DNA of 64,000 bases from Phytophthora sp. 'mugwort' (GCA_033558025.1 JAUCEF010000012.1:434001-498000), one strand, 5' to 3'. Positions 11,901-21,680 are shown, numbered from the stretch's first letter. Numbers and translations: made by a program. Notes: generated from the sequence alone by a model not told the origin.

Positions 11901-13106
11901 TGGAGCAACTTTTTGATCCAAGATCCTTCAAGCAACGACTCGGACGAGTCTCGTCGTCTAGAGACAATTGTACTGGGTGGTCTCGTGTCGTACGCAGACC
12001 GGATTGGGATTTCTGAAGAGAGTATCCTGACTCACGGTGCTATTGGATTTGCTGTCATTATGGCTGTACTACTACTTGTGTTTCTAGTACTAGCAATACT
12101 TGCTAAGCGTAGGGCAGAGCGCGCGTTGGACGAGACGTCGGACCTCAACAGCTACACTTCTGGTGTACATCGTCTACGTAGTGTATCTATCCGTGCACTG
12201 GGACTATGTGTACTGGTCTGGTACTTTGCGCTTTTCCCGTTGAGTATGCTCGCGTCTTTCGAGATTTCCATGGAGGTTCAAGCTTCGACTATTGCTGACT
12301 CGCTTGTGGTAGCTATTATCGCGCTCGTACTCGTGTGTTTGGGTGTCTTGGCTGTCGCGGGACGTGTGATCATGCATAAGTCAAAGGACGAACTTGAACA
12401 ATTCGAGAACTTAGCTACATGGGGCTCACTCTACTGCGAATACACGTACCGCAGTCGCATGTTCTTCGTGATTGACGTCGTGGTCCAGATCTCGACTGGC
12501 GTCCTCATAGGCTGCGTATCGGGCGACCCGACCCAGCTGGTTGTGGTTATGGGCATCCAGATGCTGTATCTCGCCTGTGTGTTCGTCCTGTCGCCGTTCG
12601 CCGACCAAATGGTGCTTCGTATCACGTACGCGCTGGGTCTTCTCAAGATTCTCAACTTTGGTCTGGCATTCGCGTTCTTAAACTCCAACACAATGTCAGC
12701 CACAGCTCGTACGCGTGTGGCTCAAGCTTACATTGGTATCAACTCGATCGTGATCTTGCTCTGGTTTGTACGCCAGCTTATCGTCTTCAGTACATACATC
12801 CGCGCGTGGATGGTCCGTTCGAACGACGACGCTCGTCGCAGCGACTCAGTGGTTAAGTACGATCCACAGACGGATACAGAATCGGAGCTCTGGGCCAGTC
12901 AGTTCACTGCTAATGGCATGAACGACAACAGACTCAACCCGTCTTCGAACGGCGCCACGCTGACGCTGCCGACGATGCAGCCATCCTTCCAGAGCTCCGG
13001 TACGTCGTACGGTCAAGCGTCTTCACAGCAGTCGATGATGTCGTCGTTCGGCTCGGACGCACAGTATGAGCGGCAATTGGCTCGTAAGTACGAGATCGGC
13101 TTCTAA
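8967..13106 (+). CDS. Secreted mucin-like repeat protein with a multi-pass TRP/flavin-carrier-like membrane domain
   Basis: The 1379-residue protein starts with a clear signal peptide (hydrophobic residues about 5-22, ending near TETQA). Residues about 30-780 are a Thr/Pro/Ser-rich, mucin-like region likely to be heavily O-glycosylated. It includes a 41-residue repeat and a short TPSTD repeat. An acidic, less repetitive stretch follows to about residue 890. The C-terminal half has about eight hydrophobic segments (near 905, 1035, 1080, 1120, 1160, 1190, 1220 and 1260) and a cytoplasmic Ser/Gln-rich tail. The segment with GYLQQMQATSEL and DSFAWSNFLI resembles fungal TRP-like/flavin-carrier (PF06011-type) proteins. 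That suggests a surface channel or transporter with an extracellular mucin stalk, possibly a wall or adhesion sensor (inference). No intron is needed. The start is the ATG at 8967, which gives the signal peptide. Confidence 0.85.
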   Translation: MVHVRGLVLAALAVALVTETQALTLDTSRNLQLGLNHLNSTTNEATVAPSDASNTSGSAASSLSLLSPVTNLLTKAPTTDAPTSTTAPSTSTTTTDAPTATSPSSNQDLQTKAPTDAPTTDAPTTDAPTDPPTSTTTDAPKTDAPTATSSNSILSPVTNLLTTAPTIEEPTETESPSTSTATTAPSTPATDAPILSPVTDLLTTAPTVDEPTETEAPTTSTATTAPSTPATDAPILSPVTDLLTTAPTVDEPTETEAPTTSTATTAPSTPATDAPILSPVTDLLTTAPTVDEPTETEAPTTSTATTAPSTPATDAPILSPVTDLLTTAPTVDEPTETEAPTTSTATTAPSTPATDAPILSPVTDLLTTAPTVDEPTEAEAPTTSTATTAPSTPATDAPILSPVTDLLTTAPTVDEPTETEAPTTSTATTAPSTPATDAPILSPVTDLLTTAPTVDEPTETEAPTTSTATTAPSTPATDAPILSPVTDLLTEAPITDEPTATTSPSTATTAPSVTTTPTATSVVDPITDLLTVAPTTAPLATATPTTTSTTATILPDIPSLIPSATTNTPSTTTTNTPSTTTTPSITDLPVTLIPSTDSPVTLIPSTDSPVTLTPGTDSPVTPTPGTESPVTLTPRTDIPVTLTPSTDTPSTDTPSTENPSTDTPSTDTPSTDTPSTDTPSTDTPSTDTPSTDTPSTDTPSTENPSTENPSTDNPSTETPSTETPGTDTPSTTDEPSSSSGSSTTDITESPPPVTATPSGSGDEITESPAPVTKNPSATKSPIAIETNSGSGDEQDSSAQKDQTQSDVIMFNASATPITAKSGSYDPFAISEDSTETAKPVVLNIAGDTGESGSEDLVTYVRGKKTATDSATTTNANVIGGRNTYVDTEDSDVLSASAAAFHEFLRYASVAFAGISVALLLFFHFVSLDANLLWVNTAWSPNTWEFLFYVGYLQQMQATSELTLLKTPYFLWDYTDSFAWSNFLIQDPSSNDSDESRRLETIVLGGLVSYADRIGISEESILTHGAIGFAVIMAVLLLVFLVLAILAKRRAERALDETSDLNSYTSGVHRLRSVSIRALGLCVLVWYFALFPLSMLASFEISMEVQASTIADSLVVAIIALVLVCLGVLAVAGRVIMHKSKDELEQFENLATWGSLYCEYTYRSRMFFVIDVVVQISTGVLIGCVSGDPTQLVVVMGIQMLYLACVFVLSPFADQMVLRITYALGLLKILNFGLAFAFLNSNTMSATARTRVAQAYIGINSIVILLWFVRQLIVFSTYIRAWMVRSNDDARRSDSVVKYDPQTDTESELWASQFTANGMNDNRLNPSSNGATLTLPTMQPSFQSSGTSYGQASSQQSMMSSFGSDAQYERQLARKYEIGF
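9418..10525 (+). repeat. 123-bp tandem coding repeat (41-residue mucin unit)
   Basis: Units begin at 9541, 9664, 9787, 9910, 10033, 10156 and 10279, each exactly 123 bp and nearly identical. Degenerate units flank them before 9541 and after 10402. Each unit encodes ILSPVTDLLTTAP, then VDEPTETEAP and a Thr-rich tail. Because the unit is a multiple of three, copy changes keep the frame. The high identity implies recent expansion or homogenisation. Confidence 0.95.
10893..11120 (+). repeat. 15-bp tandem coding repeat (TPSTD/NPSTE)
   Basis: About fifteen copies of a 15-bp unit of the form ACTCCGTCCACCGAT encode TPSTD, with some units changed to NPSTE or NPSTD. It lies within the mucin-like region of the gene at 8967 and is also in frame, so it can vary in copy number without breaking the gene. 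Confidence 0.9.
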
Positions 13107-13247
13107 CCAAGGGAAAGTTCGAAGACTCGTCTCGAGAGAGCAACAAGACGTTGATGTAGCTAACAAGCAGCTCTTTTTTTTGATAAATTCGTTTTGATTT
13201 TCTGCCATATAAAAGATATAAAGACGATGGTACTAGTGTTTTTTTTT

Positions 13248-13873
13248 TCAACCATTCTTCAGTTCCCAATTTTCACAATTGTGATGCCTGCTCCAACTTT
13301 GCGTAGATCTTTTCGCAATAACACACAACTTGTCGCCTACCTCGAAGACAGCGCTCCACCCAATAGAGCACTTGTTTTGCGGTTGTCGTTGAACGGGACC
13401 GTATTGGACACGAAGCATTCTCCATTTTTGCATAATTCAACACTTGCACCATTTTTTCGAAGAGGTAGAAACACCATCAAGCCGATTGTGAAATATCCTG
13501 CCTCGAGGAACTTTATCTGCGAGCAATCACTTGTCAGCTCAAAGTTGTCTCCCTTGAACTCGTCCCACAGAATTAACCCGTCATCGTTCAGTTCTGAAAC
13601 ATTCTTGATGCGCCTTCCACGTGGACCGTCGTCTTGAGCTTCAAGTCTTTTACGCACGCTTTTGTCGCTTCAAGCTCAGCTTCAACATCTCGGAAGTCTC
13701 GATTCTATTATGTTAATGCGCTCCAAAGAGACGTGCTCGAGCTTGAACACAAATGTGCAACAGGATGTCCAGAGAACACGAAATTTCACCGACAGCTCGA
13801 GTTGCAGATCTTCCTCACCAAAAGGTACGAGTTTGGGTCGAATCTTCTCCATATCCGTTGATCTTTGGGTCAC
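13248..13873 (-). pseudogene. C1q/TNF-like jelly-roll domain gene remnant
   Basis: On the minus strand a 106-residue frame (13657-13337) reads a beta-rich segment with LNDDGLILWDEF, QIKFLEAGYFTIG and ELCKNGECF, which looks like the first half of a small C1q-like jelly-roll domain found in oomycete hypothetical proteins. The second half (EVGDKLCVIAKR) continues in another frame at 13433-13248, so a frameshift near 13345 breaks it. The upstream frame at 13873-13682 contains a Leu/Glu-rich helix that may be its N-terminus. No ATG could be chosen with confidence. It lies convergent with, and about 140 bp after, the mucin-like gene. Confidence 0.45.
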
Positions 13874-13991
13874 CGTGCTAGATTCAGCGTTAGAATCCGG
13901 AGAATCGTCCGTCAGGTAGCGCAGTGCGTCGAATATCTATACCGCATAGTCATAGTAAGTAGTTTTGATAAATATCATCCACGCACGAAAA

Positions 13992-14297
13992 CTACTCGGT
14001 TTTAGGTTTGCAGCGTACTGAAATGTAATCGCTGACTGTAACGTTCGCAGTTCGGTTCGTGTTGGACATGTACACGTCCTCACTCATGTAACCTGTGCAC
14101 CTGGAAAGTAAATTAGACGTCAGATTTCTTAAGTTACGGTAACCAAGAGTTTCCTTGACATTACACACCCATTATTTCTTGGTCTTTAGATCCTCAAAAC
14201 AAATACTATTTTGGTCCCCTTTGAGTGAGATCGTGTAGTGATAGGTTGTCTCTAGAGCAAACGTGGTCACACCTGTTCTCTCAATAGTCGACGTCAT
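13992..14297 (-). other. Possible small gene fragments, unknown
   Basis: Two minus-strand segments look coding. 14297-14172 starts with ATG and encodes 41 residues (MTSTIERTGV...CFEDLKTKK). 14100-13992 follows a good 3' splice signal (TTTCCAG) and encodes CTGYMSEDVYM through VSVRCK-like residues to a stop. A donor joining them in frame was not found; the first segment ends in TAA before any usable GT. They may be exons of a small gene or a decayed one. No family is recognised. Confidence 0.25.
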
Positions 14298-14365
14298 TCC
14301 TCCTTAACGGCCTGAAGAATTTTGAGAAATGACAAGTGTTCTGGTTGAGTCGATGAGCCCGTTTC

Positions 14366-14695
14366 ATGGATTCATTTTCTCGAGTGTTTCTGCTCTATTT
14401 CTCGAGAAAAAAGTTCGCTCTCGATGATGGATGCGAATACACATCTCAGATTGATAAAATTCAAACTGTGGAATCAAAGTGGTCGAAAAATCGCTTTAAT
14501 GCATTAAGACTTATCTACGAAATCGAAAGCCCTCAGTGTGGACTCGAAACAAAAACGAAATTGACGAGCTGGACCCTGGATTACATCTTAACATGCGACA
14601 ATTCTAAAGGGATGCCAGCGAGTAGCTACTTCACTTGCATAGGACACACTGAAGCGCGATACGACTATGTGGGCTATTCTAGTAGGGCATCGTAA
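14366..14695 (+). CDS. Hypothetical protein, 109 residues
   Basis: An ATG-started frame with a Cys-containing C-terminal half (TSWTLDYILTCDNSKG, SSYFTCIGHTEARYDYVGYS) whose composition looks protein-like. No family is recognised and no signal peptide is clear, although the first 15 residues are fairly hydrophobic. It is divergent from the fragments at 13992-14297, which have a similar character, so both might be pieces of one duplicated small gene family. The start and even the reality of the gene are uncertain. Confidence 0.3.
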   Translation: MDSFSRVFLLYFSRKKFALDDGCEYTSQIDKIQTVESKWSKNRFNALRLIYEIESPQCGLETKTKLTSWTLDYILTCDNSKGMPASSYFTCIGHTEARYDYVGYSSRAS

Positions 14696-15861
14696 GCGTA
14701 CTGAGCTGCAACAAATTAACCTTAACACTTGATCAATTGACGTGTTTTGCAGTAAATGTTTACCTTAGGTTTTCTCGACGGACGTGCGGCGAAAAAGAAG
14801 CTCTATTCTCCCCTATTATCTTACTTAGATATACATAACATCAAAATGTGCACCGCTTCGTGTCTTGTTCGAGGCAGGAATAATTTCACCTGAAACGGCA
14901 GGGATCAATAGCGATGGCGGAAAACCCGTAGGCTCGGAATATCCAGCGACAAAAAGACAAATCGACGGTCGGGGCTCAATTCTTTCGTATCTGAGGTTGT
15001 ACCACACGACGTTCAGTTGGCCGCTGCTCTCGCCAACAGAACGGGTTCATTTATTTGACGGAACCCCCAGCAATTCCAGCATTTCAACACTTCCGTTCGC
15101 CCCGACTCCACCACATTCCCCCATAAAGAGGTGCGTCTAGCGTACCCAATCGATCGAAGCTACATCTCCAGACTTAATCACTGTTCTCGTCACTTTGTGG
15201 TCGCATCTGGTGTCACTATTAGCAAATTTGTTCAGCCACGTGACGACATCGCAGTGCTCTTCGCGCAGTACTTTCCCCCGCAACAAAAAACAGGACTCTT
15301 GTAACTCCGTAAAACTCACAGACTAGGACGAGTCGATTTGGTGCAGGTCAATGGTATTGTGCCAAGGCGGTTGCTTCATCGAGCGGAAGTTTTGACGTGC
15401 ATAGAGATGTGGGCTGGGCTAATATTGCAGTGTGGAGTTGGAGAAGACATGGCCACAGCAAACGTTTTAGTTCTATCATGGGTTTACAGGAGATCTCTGC
15501 ACCATTGTTAAGTATTTTCCAGTTGCGCGACCAGTGCTTTTACTTTGTCTTGGCGCTTCGGCTTTCTCGCGCTTTGTCCCCCCTTTAGCTCCATATCCAT
15601 TATGCCAATACACCTATGAATCATCTCGAGATGTCCTCTAACAGCAACTCCCGGCGCTTGATATACGCGCTCCATTTACTGTCTCTCCATCAAGCCTTGC
15701 ACCAATTCAATCTCTTCACAAGCCAAACACGGAGGTAAGTTTCTTGCTGAATATCTCCGTACATTAACGTCACTAGTTTTCCGGGGCTTAATAGATGGCA
15801 TTCATCGAGTGGCATAACGGCGAGTTTGCACCGATCAAATTACTTTGATCTTCCTTCTTTC
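14696..15861. other. Intergenic stretch without a supported gene
   Basis: Short frames on both strands without recognisable domains or repeats. It ends where the large inverted repeat begins. Confidence 0.5.
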
Positions 15862-17827
15862 CTCATCCTGTGCAAAATAGTAACTCGATTTCGAATTCGT
15901 TAGCTAAGACAGCATTATCCATAACGCAGCTATGCGATTCGGTCCCCATGAAACCAGCGAGCGACGCGCAAACGCCCATTTCTAACGCCTTCGTCCATCG
16001 CTATCGTCGTGCAGCCTCGGTTCAATGTAGATCTCCCTTATCTCCGAACAATCCATCGCTGCAGTTGTGCAGCCTACGGTGTTGATGAATACCCACTGGA
16101 CAATTTCGAGATGGTCCCCGATTGCATTGTTGTCCATCCATCAAAGTAGTCGTGCAACCTTTAGGTTGAGTCACGTGAAGCCACCTCATAACGTCGAACT
16201 GGTCACCGCTACCCATCGCCTTCGTGGAATAGTTGTCTAAACCACATTACTAGTTCAAAAGTACATTAGTTGTGGCACCATCCATGGCTCCCACCCGTGC
16301 AACCTTCCGTCCGATGTTGATGCAAGAACCGCATGACTATTGCTCGCAGCTTGATCCGTTGCAGCTGTAATGCAACTTTCCTTACGGCTTCCGTGAAGCC
16401 AGCAAACGACTTTGATGTCGTTTTTCGCCGTCTCTCTCTTCCTTCTATGCAGGAAAATCTACCGCAGCTCGCGGACTTCATTAAGACACGGCACAATGCT
16501 CAAATGACCGTTGGTTACGGCGGCGGCGATCGCGCAGCATTATTGTCTTTTCATAGTCACCAACACCAAGCAGATGCAGAATTGGGTTTGCACGCACCGA
16601 ACATCCCGTACACCCACCCACGACAACATCGAAGTGTCTCCCTCTCGACTGCTAACTGCTTCGGAGAACTCTTAGTAATATTGACCTCAAGCGTCCAATT
16701 TTAACCTTTTTTCTTTCTGGGCGTCTGCTCTTCTTGCTTTTTATTAGGTTTATGGTCGCAATATCCTTAGCAACCGTTGCTTCTCCACCAACATTGATAC
16801 AATGGGTGATGTTGGAGTGGGAGCTCGGTCAGCGGATCAACTCGGGTTTGGAGCGGAGACTAGCCAGTCTCCGATGGGGAATAAGTGGACTAGCCAGTCT
16901 TCGATGGGGAATAAGTGGACTAGCCAATTATCAATGCAGCAGTAATGCGCATTGGTTCATAATGTACAATGAGCATGTATATGCAGGATCAACGTTGGTA
17001 GTCTAAAGTCAAGACCGTACTTACACAGGATCATTTCTATAGTACCTTCTTTTCTACTTGACTTTCCTAGTAGACAACCTCATTAACTTTGATGATCGTA
17101 TTCGACTTCATTCATTGACTCGGGATGTCGGTGGTTGCAGTGCTGGGTCCTCTTTTGGACTTGGCCTCCCCCATTGATGAACGTCCGCTGTCGCTATTCC
17201 AAGGCAGCGTGAGTGAGTGGAGTGATATGAGAAGTTAATGACCCCTACCTTTTCAGTTACTATAGAATCATTAATTCAGATCAGCTTTGCCAATTTAAAC
17301 CCAGCCCACATACAACTACATACTCGCGTGAGCATACATCTTTCGAATTAGATACAATAACAACGCATGCTGCACTACACGACAGCTTTTGATCGGCCAA
17401 CCACGTCAGTAGCTGTTACTTATTCAGTTCCATATCTAGTAGCAGCGGCTCAGGTAGGTTGATCATGCTATTGTACAGCACCGAGTGACTATACGTGCTA
17501 CCAAGCGCGATTTCCCGGTGGGGAATCTCTAGAACATGCGGGTGAACGGCCCAGTTTACTAAAACAGGCTCCCAATTGCAGAAGGTGCTTGCTATTTAAC
17601 TGATACATATCAAGCAACGTTACGCTACCAGTGTTTTAATAGTGCGCGCTGAATCAACGACGAGCAGGAGGAAGCAATCACCACGATTCCAAGCATCAGT
17701 CGAGTACTAACCAACGTACATTCTCGTCAGTGACAGGTGAGAGCGACGACATGGTGCTGCCGACAGGTTAGACATCAAAACCGCGCAGCGCGTTCTGACC
17801 GTTCTGATGGTGATATGCCATCAGATC
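15862..17827 (+). repeat. Left arm of a 1966-bp inverted repeat
   Basis: Every position examined is mirrored at 26498-28463 (coordinates of paired bases sum to 44325). Both arms are 1966 bp, and one difference was noticed near the outer end (CTCATCCTG against CTCATCCCG). The arm has only short frames without recognisable domains and contains the 235-bp dispersed repeat at 17007-17241. It also contains an imperfect 27-28-bp duplication around 16860-16922 (CTAGCCAGTC, TCGATGGGG). No clear terminal signature of a transposon class was seen at its ends. Confidence 0.9.
17007..17241 (+). repeat. 235-bp dispersed repeat, copy 1
   Basis: Starts AGTCAAGACCGTAC and ends GAAGTTAATGA. The same 235-bp sequence occurs inverted at 27084-27318 and in direct orientation at 57345-57579, 59840-60074 and 62335-62569. 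It carries no open frame. The flanks differ between this locus and the 57-kb locus, so the edges are real, but no target duplication or TIR was found. A solo LTR or a small non-autonomous element are both possible. Confidence 0.8.
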
Positions 17828-18101
17828 AGTGCTTTATATAGTGCGCGCTGCATCAACAAGGTGCTACGGTAGCCCAAGAATTATTAGTTAACTGGTCGAC
17901 TACAGAGATGGTGCTCTTCAAAGTGACAATATATCCTGACCGATTCACCTAAACAGAGTAGGCGCAGGTACGTGTCAAGCCGTGGGTATATTGCCGTCAA
18001 AGGAAAGTGAAAGCTTGCACCAACACGAGGTAAATGCTCATTACGGGCAAAGAAAAGCAAAGAGAAGCATCACCTATTTATAGCTGCGATTAGCCGTAAG
18101 A
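17828..18101. other. Inner spacer of the large inverted repeat, left part
   Basis: No gene seen. It contains a second TTTATATAGTGCGCGCTG-like motif (17832-17850) resembling one at 17638-17652 inside the left arm. It ends in TAAGA, the target-site duplication of the inserted Gypsy element. Confidence 0.55.
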
Positions 18102-18360
18102 TGTAACGGGGTAAGATACCGTTGCAGAGGAAACTTCTAATTAACAAACCCAAGTGTGATATTAGTGACAAATTTAACTTTTATTTTTAAGTCCGAGGAA
18201 AAGATCCCAGGATTTCTGTGAGCCACTCAAATGTGGATCGACTCCTGATTGGTCGATATTGGTCTGGCTCCCCATAATCAACCAATAGAGGGATAGCTAT
18301 CTACTAATGTAATATGTAATAGAAACCTCCTTACTTATGTAACGGACACAGCCCGTTACA
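18102..18360 (-). repeat. 3' LTR of the Gypsy element
   Basis: 259 bp, TGTAACGG...CCGTTACA, related along its whole length to 25546-25818 with substitutions and small gaps. It is the 3' LTR because gag-pol reads on the minus strand and the polypurine tract lies directly inside it. Confidence 0.9.
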
Positions 18361-18373
18361 TCACCCCCTCTTT
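18361..18373 (-). promoter_or_regulatory. Polypurine tract of the Gypsy element
   Basis: Read on the minus strand, AAAGAGGGGGTGA lies directly before the 3' LTR. This is the expected position and composition of the primer for plus-strand DNA synthesis. Confidence 0.75.
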
Positions 18374-18510
18374 AAGTAGCGCTTACGGCAACTTAAGCGC
18401 AAAACCGAAAGAAACACCCAACTGTCAATCAATCAATCCAACTGGCGAACGTGCGCGCGACGAATCCACTCGGTAGACATTACCGCGTGTTGCACACAGC
18501 AAGCAAGTCC

Positions 18511-19430
18511 ATGAATCCCGAAAAGCACGCAAGCGAGAACGAAGAGCAAGGCAACCCGCTCCCGAGCCGGCATCGCGTCTCGTGGCGGAGCCTCACGTGA
18601 TGGACTCCGACTTGAAAACGTGGGAATTGTATGAACTTGATGGCGCCGTGAATCCAGATGGCCTTGAAGAGGTGAAAGCTTATTTCAAGCGATTTCGCGC
18701 AGTGAAAGGGAAGACAACGAACCACGCCTATTCACACGACGCCTTGTAGTGTTCGTGGCGCGCCTTCGTCCGAAGGTGGAGCGCCACTCGATAGGGGACC
18801 CGCGGACTCACGTCTGCAGGATTGCCGAAGGAAACTGGAGATTGTGTTACGTCCATCTGCATGAGGGCTGCAATCTTTGTGGAAGAGACTCGGGTCGTCC
18901 CAGTGGATCTGAGTGGGACGAGCAGGTTCGACTGTACTGTATCCCCTTGAAGAGTCGGAACAGCGTTGTATTGGAAATTACGAACGGAATGCATGAATTT
19001 TACCAGGCGACGGAACGACGACAGCGTGTGCAACCGCGAAATGACGAAAATCGTGGGCGGCTACCGGAATCGTCGCCTGTTCGCGAGCGCAGCCGGTCGC
19101 GCTCGCGTGATCGTCGCTGGTCGCAGGGACCAGATTGGAATGAGACTGGATATTACCATGGAAAATATCGCTCGTGTGTCTACGAGCGAGAGCGTACTCG
19201 GGCACGAAGTCGCAGTCGATCGCGTGAATATTGTACCTGGTTTGGTTTACTCACGAGCGCAGCCGCTCGCGAGGGCGAATGCCAAATCATTCGCAGATCT
19301 CTCGACAGGAATATCCGTGTTACTCCGGACAAGAATATTCGCATACCTCTGGTCCGGAATATTCCCAGACTTTTCAGCCTGAATATTCGCGGAGCACGTG
19401 GAGTGAAGAACCATGGCGACAGACTGGGAC
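18511..19430 (+). pseudogene. Antisense ORF inside the Gypsy element, next to the 3' LTR; function unknown
   Basis: On the strand opposite to gag-pol, protein-like sequence runs inward from the 3' LTR. It starts with MNPEKHASENEEQG (ATG 18511), shifts frame into AEPHVMDSDLKTWELYELDG (about 18585-18640), meets stops at 18747-18749 and 18793-18795, and continues in two frames into an Arg/Ser-rich part (RSRSRDRR, RARSRSRSRE, about 19080-19220) and a QEYS/PEYS-repeated tail (about 19310-19410). The Arg/Ser part suggests RNA or nucleic-acid binding. It ends close to where the minus-strand chromodomain ends. It could be an extra antisense gene, as known in some plant Gypsy lineages, or a captured gag-like gene. 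It is broken here. Confidence 0.45.
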
Positions 19431-19690
19431 TTCTCGAAGTCGGTCACACTATCCTGGATATCCTCAAGGAGCGCCTCACGCGATTCCCACGTGTCCTCCG
19501 CTGGCGGGAGCCCCATCCAGCGGACCCGATACTGGATTTAGGGGCGTATTGGGCGTTGGCCCGGACCGGACCGGGAATCGTTGCGCATGCCGAGCTTTGA
19601 TCTATGATCCGCTCTGCGACCCAGCGCCAAGCGCCAGTCGCATCAATCAGTGGGGGAGGACCATCACGGTGATAACGTTCCCGTTGTCGT
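19247..19690 (-). pseudogene. Gypsy chromodomain
   Basis: The minus strand reads RYHRDGPPP, then ATGAWRWVAERIIDQ in one frame and YRVRWMGLPPAEDTWESR with EALLEDIQDSV in another. This is a chromodomain with its aromatic and PPxxDTWE core, C-terminal to the integrase as in chromoviruses, where it is thought to direct insertion to modified chromatin. A frameshift lies between the two halves near 19560-19600. Confidence 0.8.
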
Positions 19691-20029
19691 GGAGGGGACT
19701 CCCGAGGCGGTCTCTCAATAGGAAGGATGATGGCGGATGAATGTCGTCTTCTGCGAGCTGAGGCGCAACAAATGACGGACGAATCGCAGGACGCTCATGA
19801 GATGGCGGAGAAGGCCCAGGAAGACGCGGATACAGCGACGTCTTCTGCGGAGCGAACCCGTCGGGAACAACGGGTTCTCGTAGACCGACTCCGGCGGCTG
19901 GAGACTACGGCATTTGGAGCGCCGCAGCAGGGCGAGATGACGCGCGAGCAGCGGGGACTTGGCTTAAGTCGGCGACAGCGTCGTCGGCTAGGGATGTCCG
20001 AGTACGAGCTGGCACCTGCGGATCAGGGA

Positions 20030-21680
20030 TCTCCACCGGGAGATAAGTCTTGAGCCGCGCAACGTAGAACGTCGGGTGTAGTCGTATAGCCGTAGGAATA
20101 TCTAATGTATACTAAATATGCGTCCCCAATTGCTTTGCGTATCGTAGATGGTCCAATAAATCGCGGGGCCAATTTATTGGCTCCGAAATCTGTAATTGCA
20201 GTAGATTTATACTGGCGGTAGACAATAAGACTCTGTCGCCTACCCGGAAGACTGAAGTATTCTTCCGTCCTCGGCGGTCTGCATTTTCTTTCTGTTTATC
20301 CACGGCTGCTTGCAGCCGTGGCGTCACGCACTTTGTGCGTGACGGATTGGCGACATATACGAAGTCCGATACCGCGGCGGAACTTATCGGCGAATCAACT
20401 TCTCGTGGCTATGCGCGACGCAGTTGGTACTATCGCGTCGGTAATACCGCGAGATACAGAACGAGGTTTTCCCTTGGCAATCGTCGGGTCGGCCACCGGT
20501 GTGTTACCAGTGGTAAACGTGTGGATGAACGTGTGATGGCGCTGATTGTAACTGGAATGTCGGTGGAGTGCTTGGACCGTATTGACTTTAGCTGATTTAG
20601 TGCCGCCAGGTAGAGGCATGGATGTCGCGGAGGCCACCGAACCCTTCGCCGGTGGCGCTATCGAGGAAGTCTCAAGAGTTTTTCCTTGAGTACTGCTAGG
20701 TTCTTCGCCACCAAGAGCCGATCCGATACCGTGGGGGGAGGCTCCAAGAGCCAGAACAGCGGGAACACGCGGGTGCCGCGCGGAATTTACGAAGAACGGC
20801 GTCAACCCTGTTGACGCGTGCACGGAATTATTGATTGCAAATTTGGCGAGCGGGAGAAATGAGCTCCACGACGTAAAAGACTTCGCGTAACTGCGAAGCA
20901 CGTCCTCAAGGACGCGGTTGACGCGTCCTGTTTGCCCATCCGTCTCTGGATGGGCTGCCGTCGACATGAGGAGGCGGGTACCGAGTAATTCGAACAATCG
21001 GCTCCAGAAGGCCGATGTGAAGCATGGGTCACGGTCGGAAACAATTGATTCCGGCAGGCCATGCTGTCGGAATATTAAGTCAATGAAGAGCGTAGCCGTG
21101 TCTTTCGCAGAACTTGGGCCGGAACGGCAGAAAAATGTACCGTTTTGCTGAATCGGTCGACGAAGACCAAGACACCGGTACGACCCAGATCATCCAGAGG
21201 GAGGCCGAAGATAAAATTCATGCTGACTGAGCGCCACGCGTCCGTGGCGATCGGCAACGGACGCAATGGGGCCTGCGACGAGGAAGCAGGCTTAACGCGC
21301 TGCAGACCTCACACGATCGTACCCATTTTGCGGACCCACATGTGCATGTGGGGCCAGACTAAGTCGCGCGACAGGGCGCCGAACGTTTTCTCGCGTCCGA
21401 GGTGACTACTGACGGAAGCGCCATGGTACTCATGGACGAGACGAGCACGAAGGACGTCGCCAGCAGGGACGACGGCGCGATGGGAGTCGAACGTATCGAC
21501 TGTATACGTTAGCAACGCACCATCAAGCTGATACCGCTTAATGTGAAAACGAACGGGACCCGTGAGTTTCTTTTCGGACTTGAGCGGCTCGCGCAGATGG
21601 TCACTGATGTTCGCATAGAACGAATCATGATCATACGCCTCCGCGATCTGGTCGCGGAGGGACGGAATCGGGGACGTCAA
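20030..21680 (-). pseudogene. Gypsy integrase, two catalytic residues changed
   Basis: The His-rich zinc-binding start (LVHEYHGA, SSHLGREKT) lies at about 21600-21420, followed by QRVKPASSSQAPL. The core reads SVSMNFIFGLPLDDL where families have an Asp (SMDF), so the first catalytic Asp is Asn (codon 21216-21218). The second Asp is present in IVSDRDPCF (about 21040). The third position reads DGQTGRVNRVLED where Glu is usual (codon 20926-20928). The C-terminal domain ends with HPTFYVARLKTYLPVEIPDP (about 20085-20030). Several frameshifts interrupt it. Integration activity is lost. Confidence 0.85.

Noticed and set aside
15870..17006. Short frames of 60-120 residues in the inverted-repeat arms
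   Set aside because: They have no recognisable domains, no common start context, and exist on both strands of both arms only because the arms are mirrored.
19727..20053. Plus-strand coiled-coil-like frame (MMADECRLLRAEAQQM...)
   Set aside because: The minus strand here encodes the integrase C-terminus (HPTFYVARLK) and the following linker, which are well supported. The plus reading is most likely a shadow, so it was not joined to the antisense ORF.
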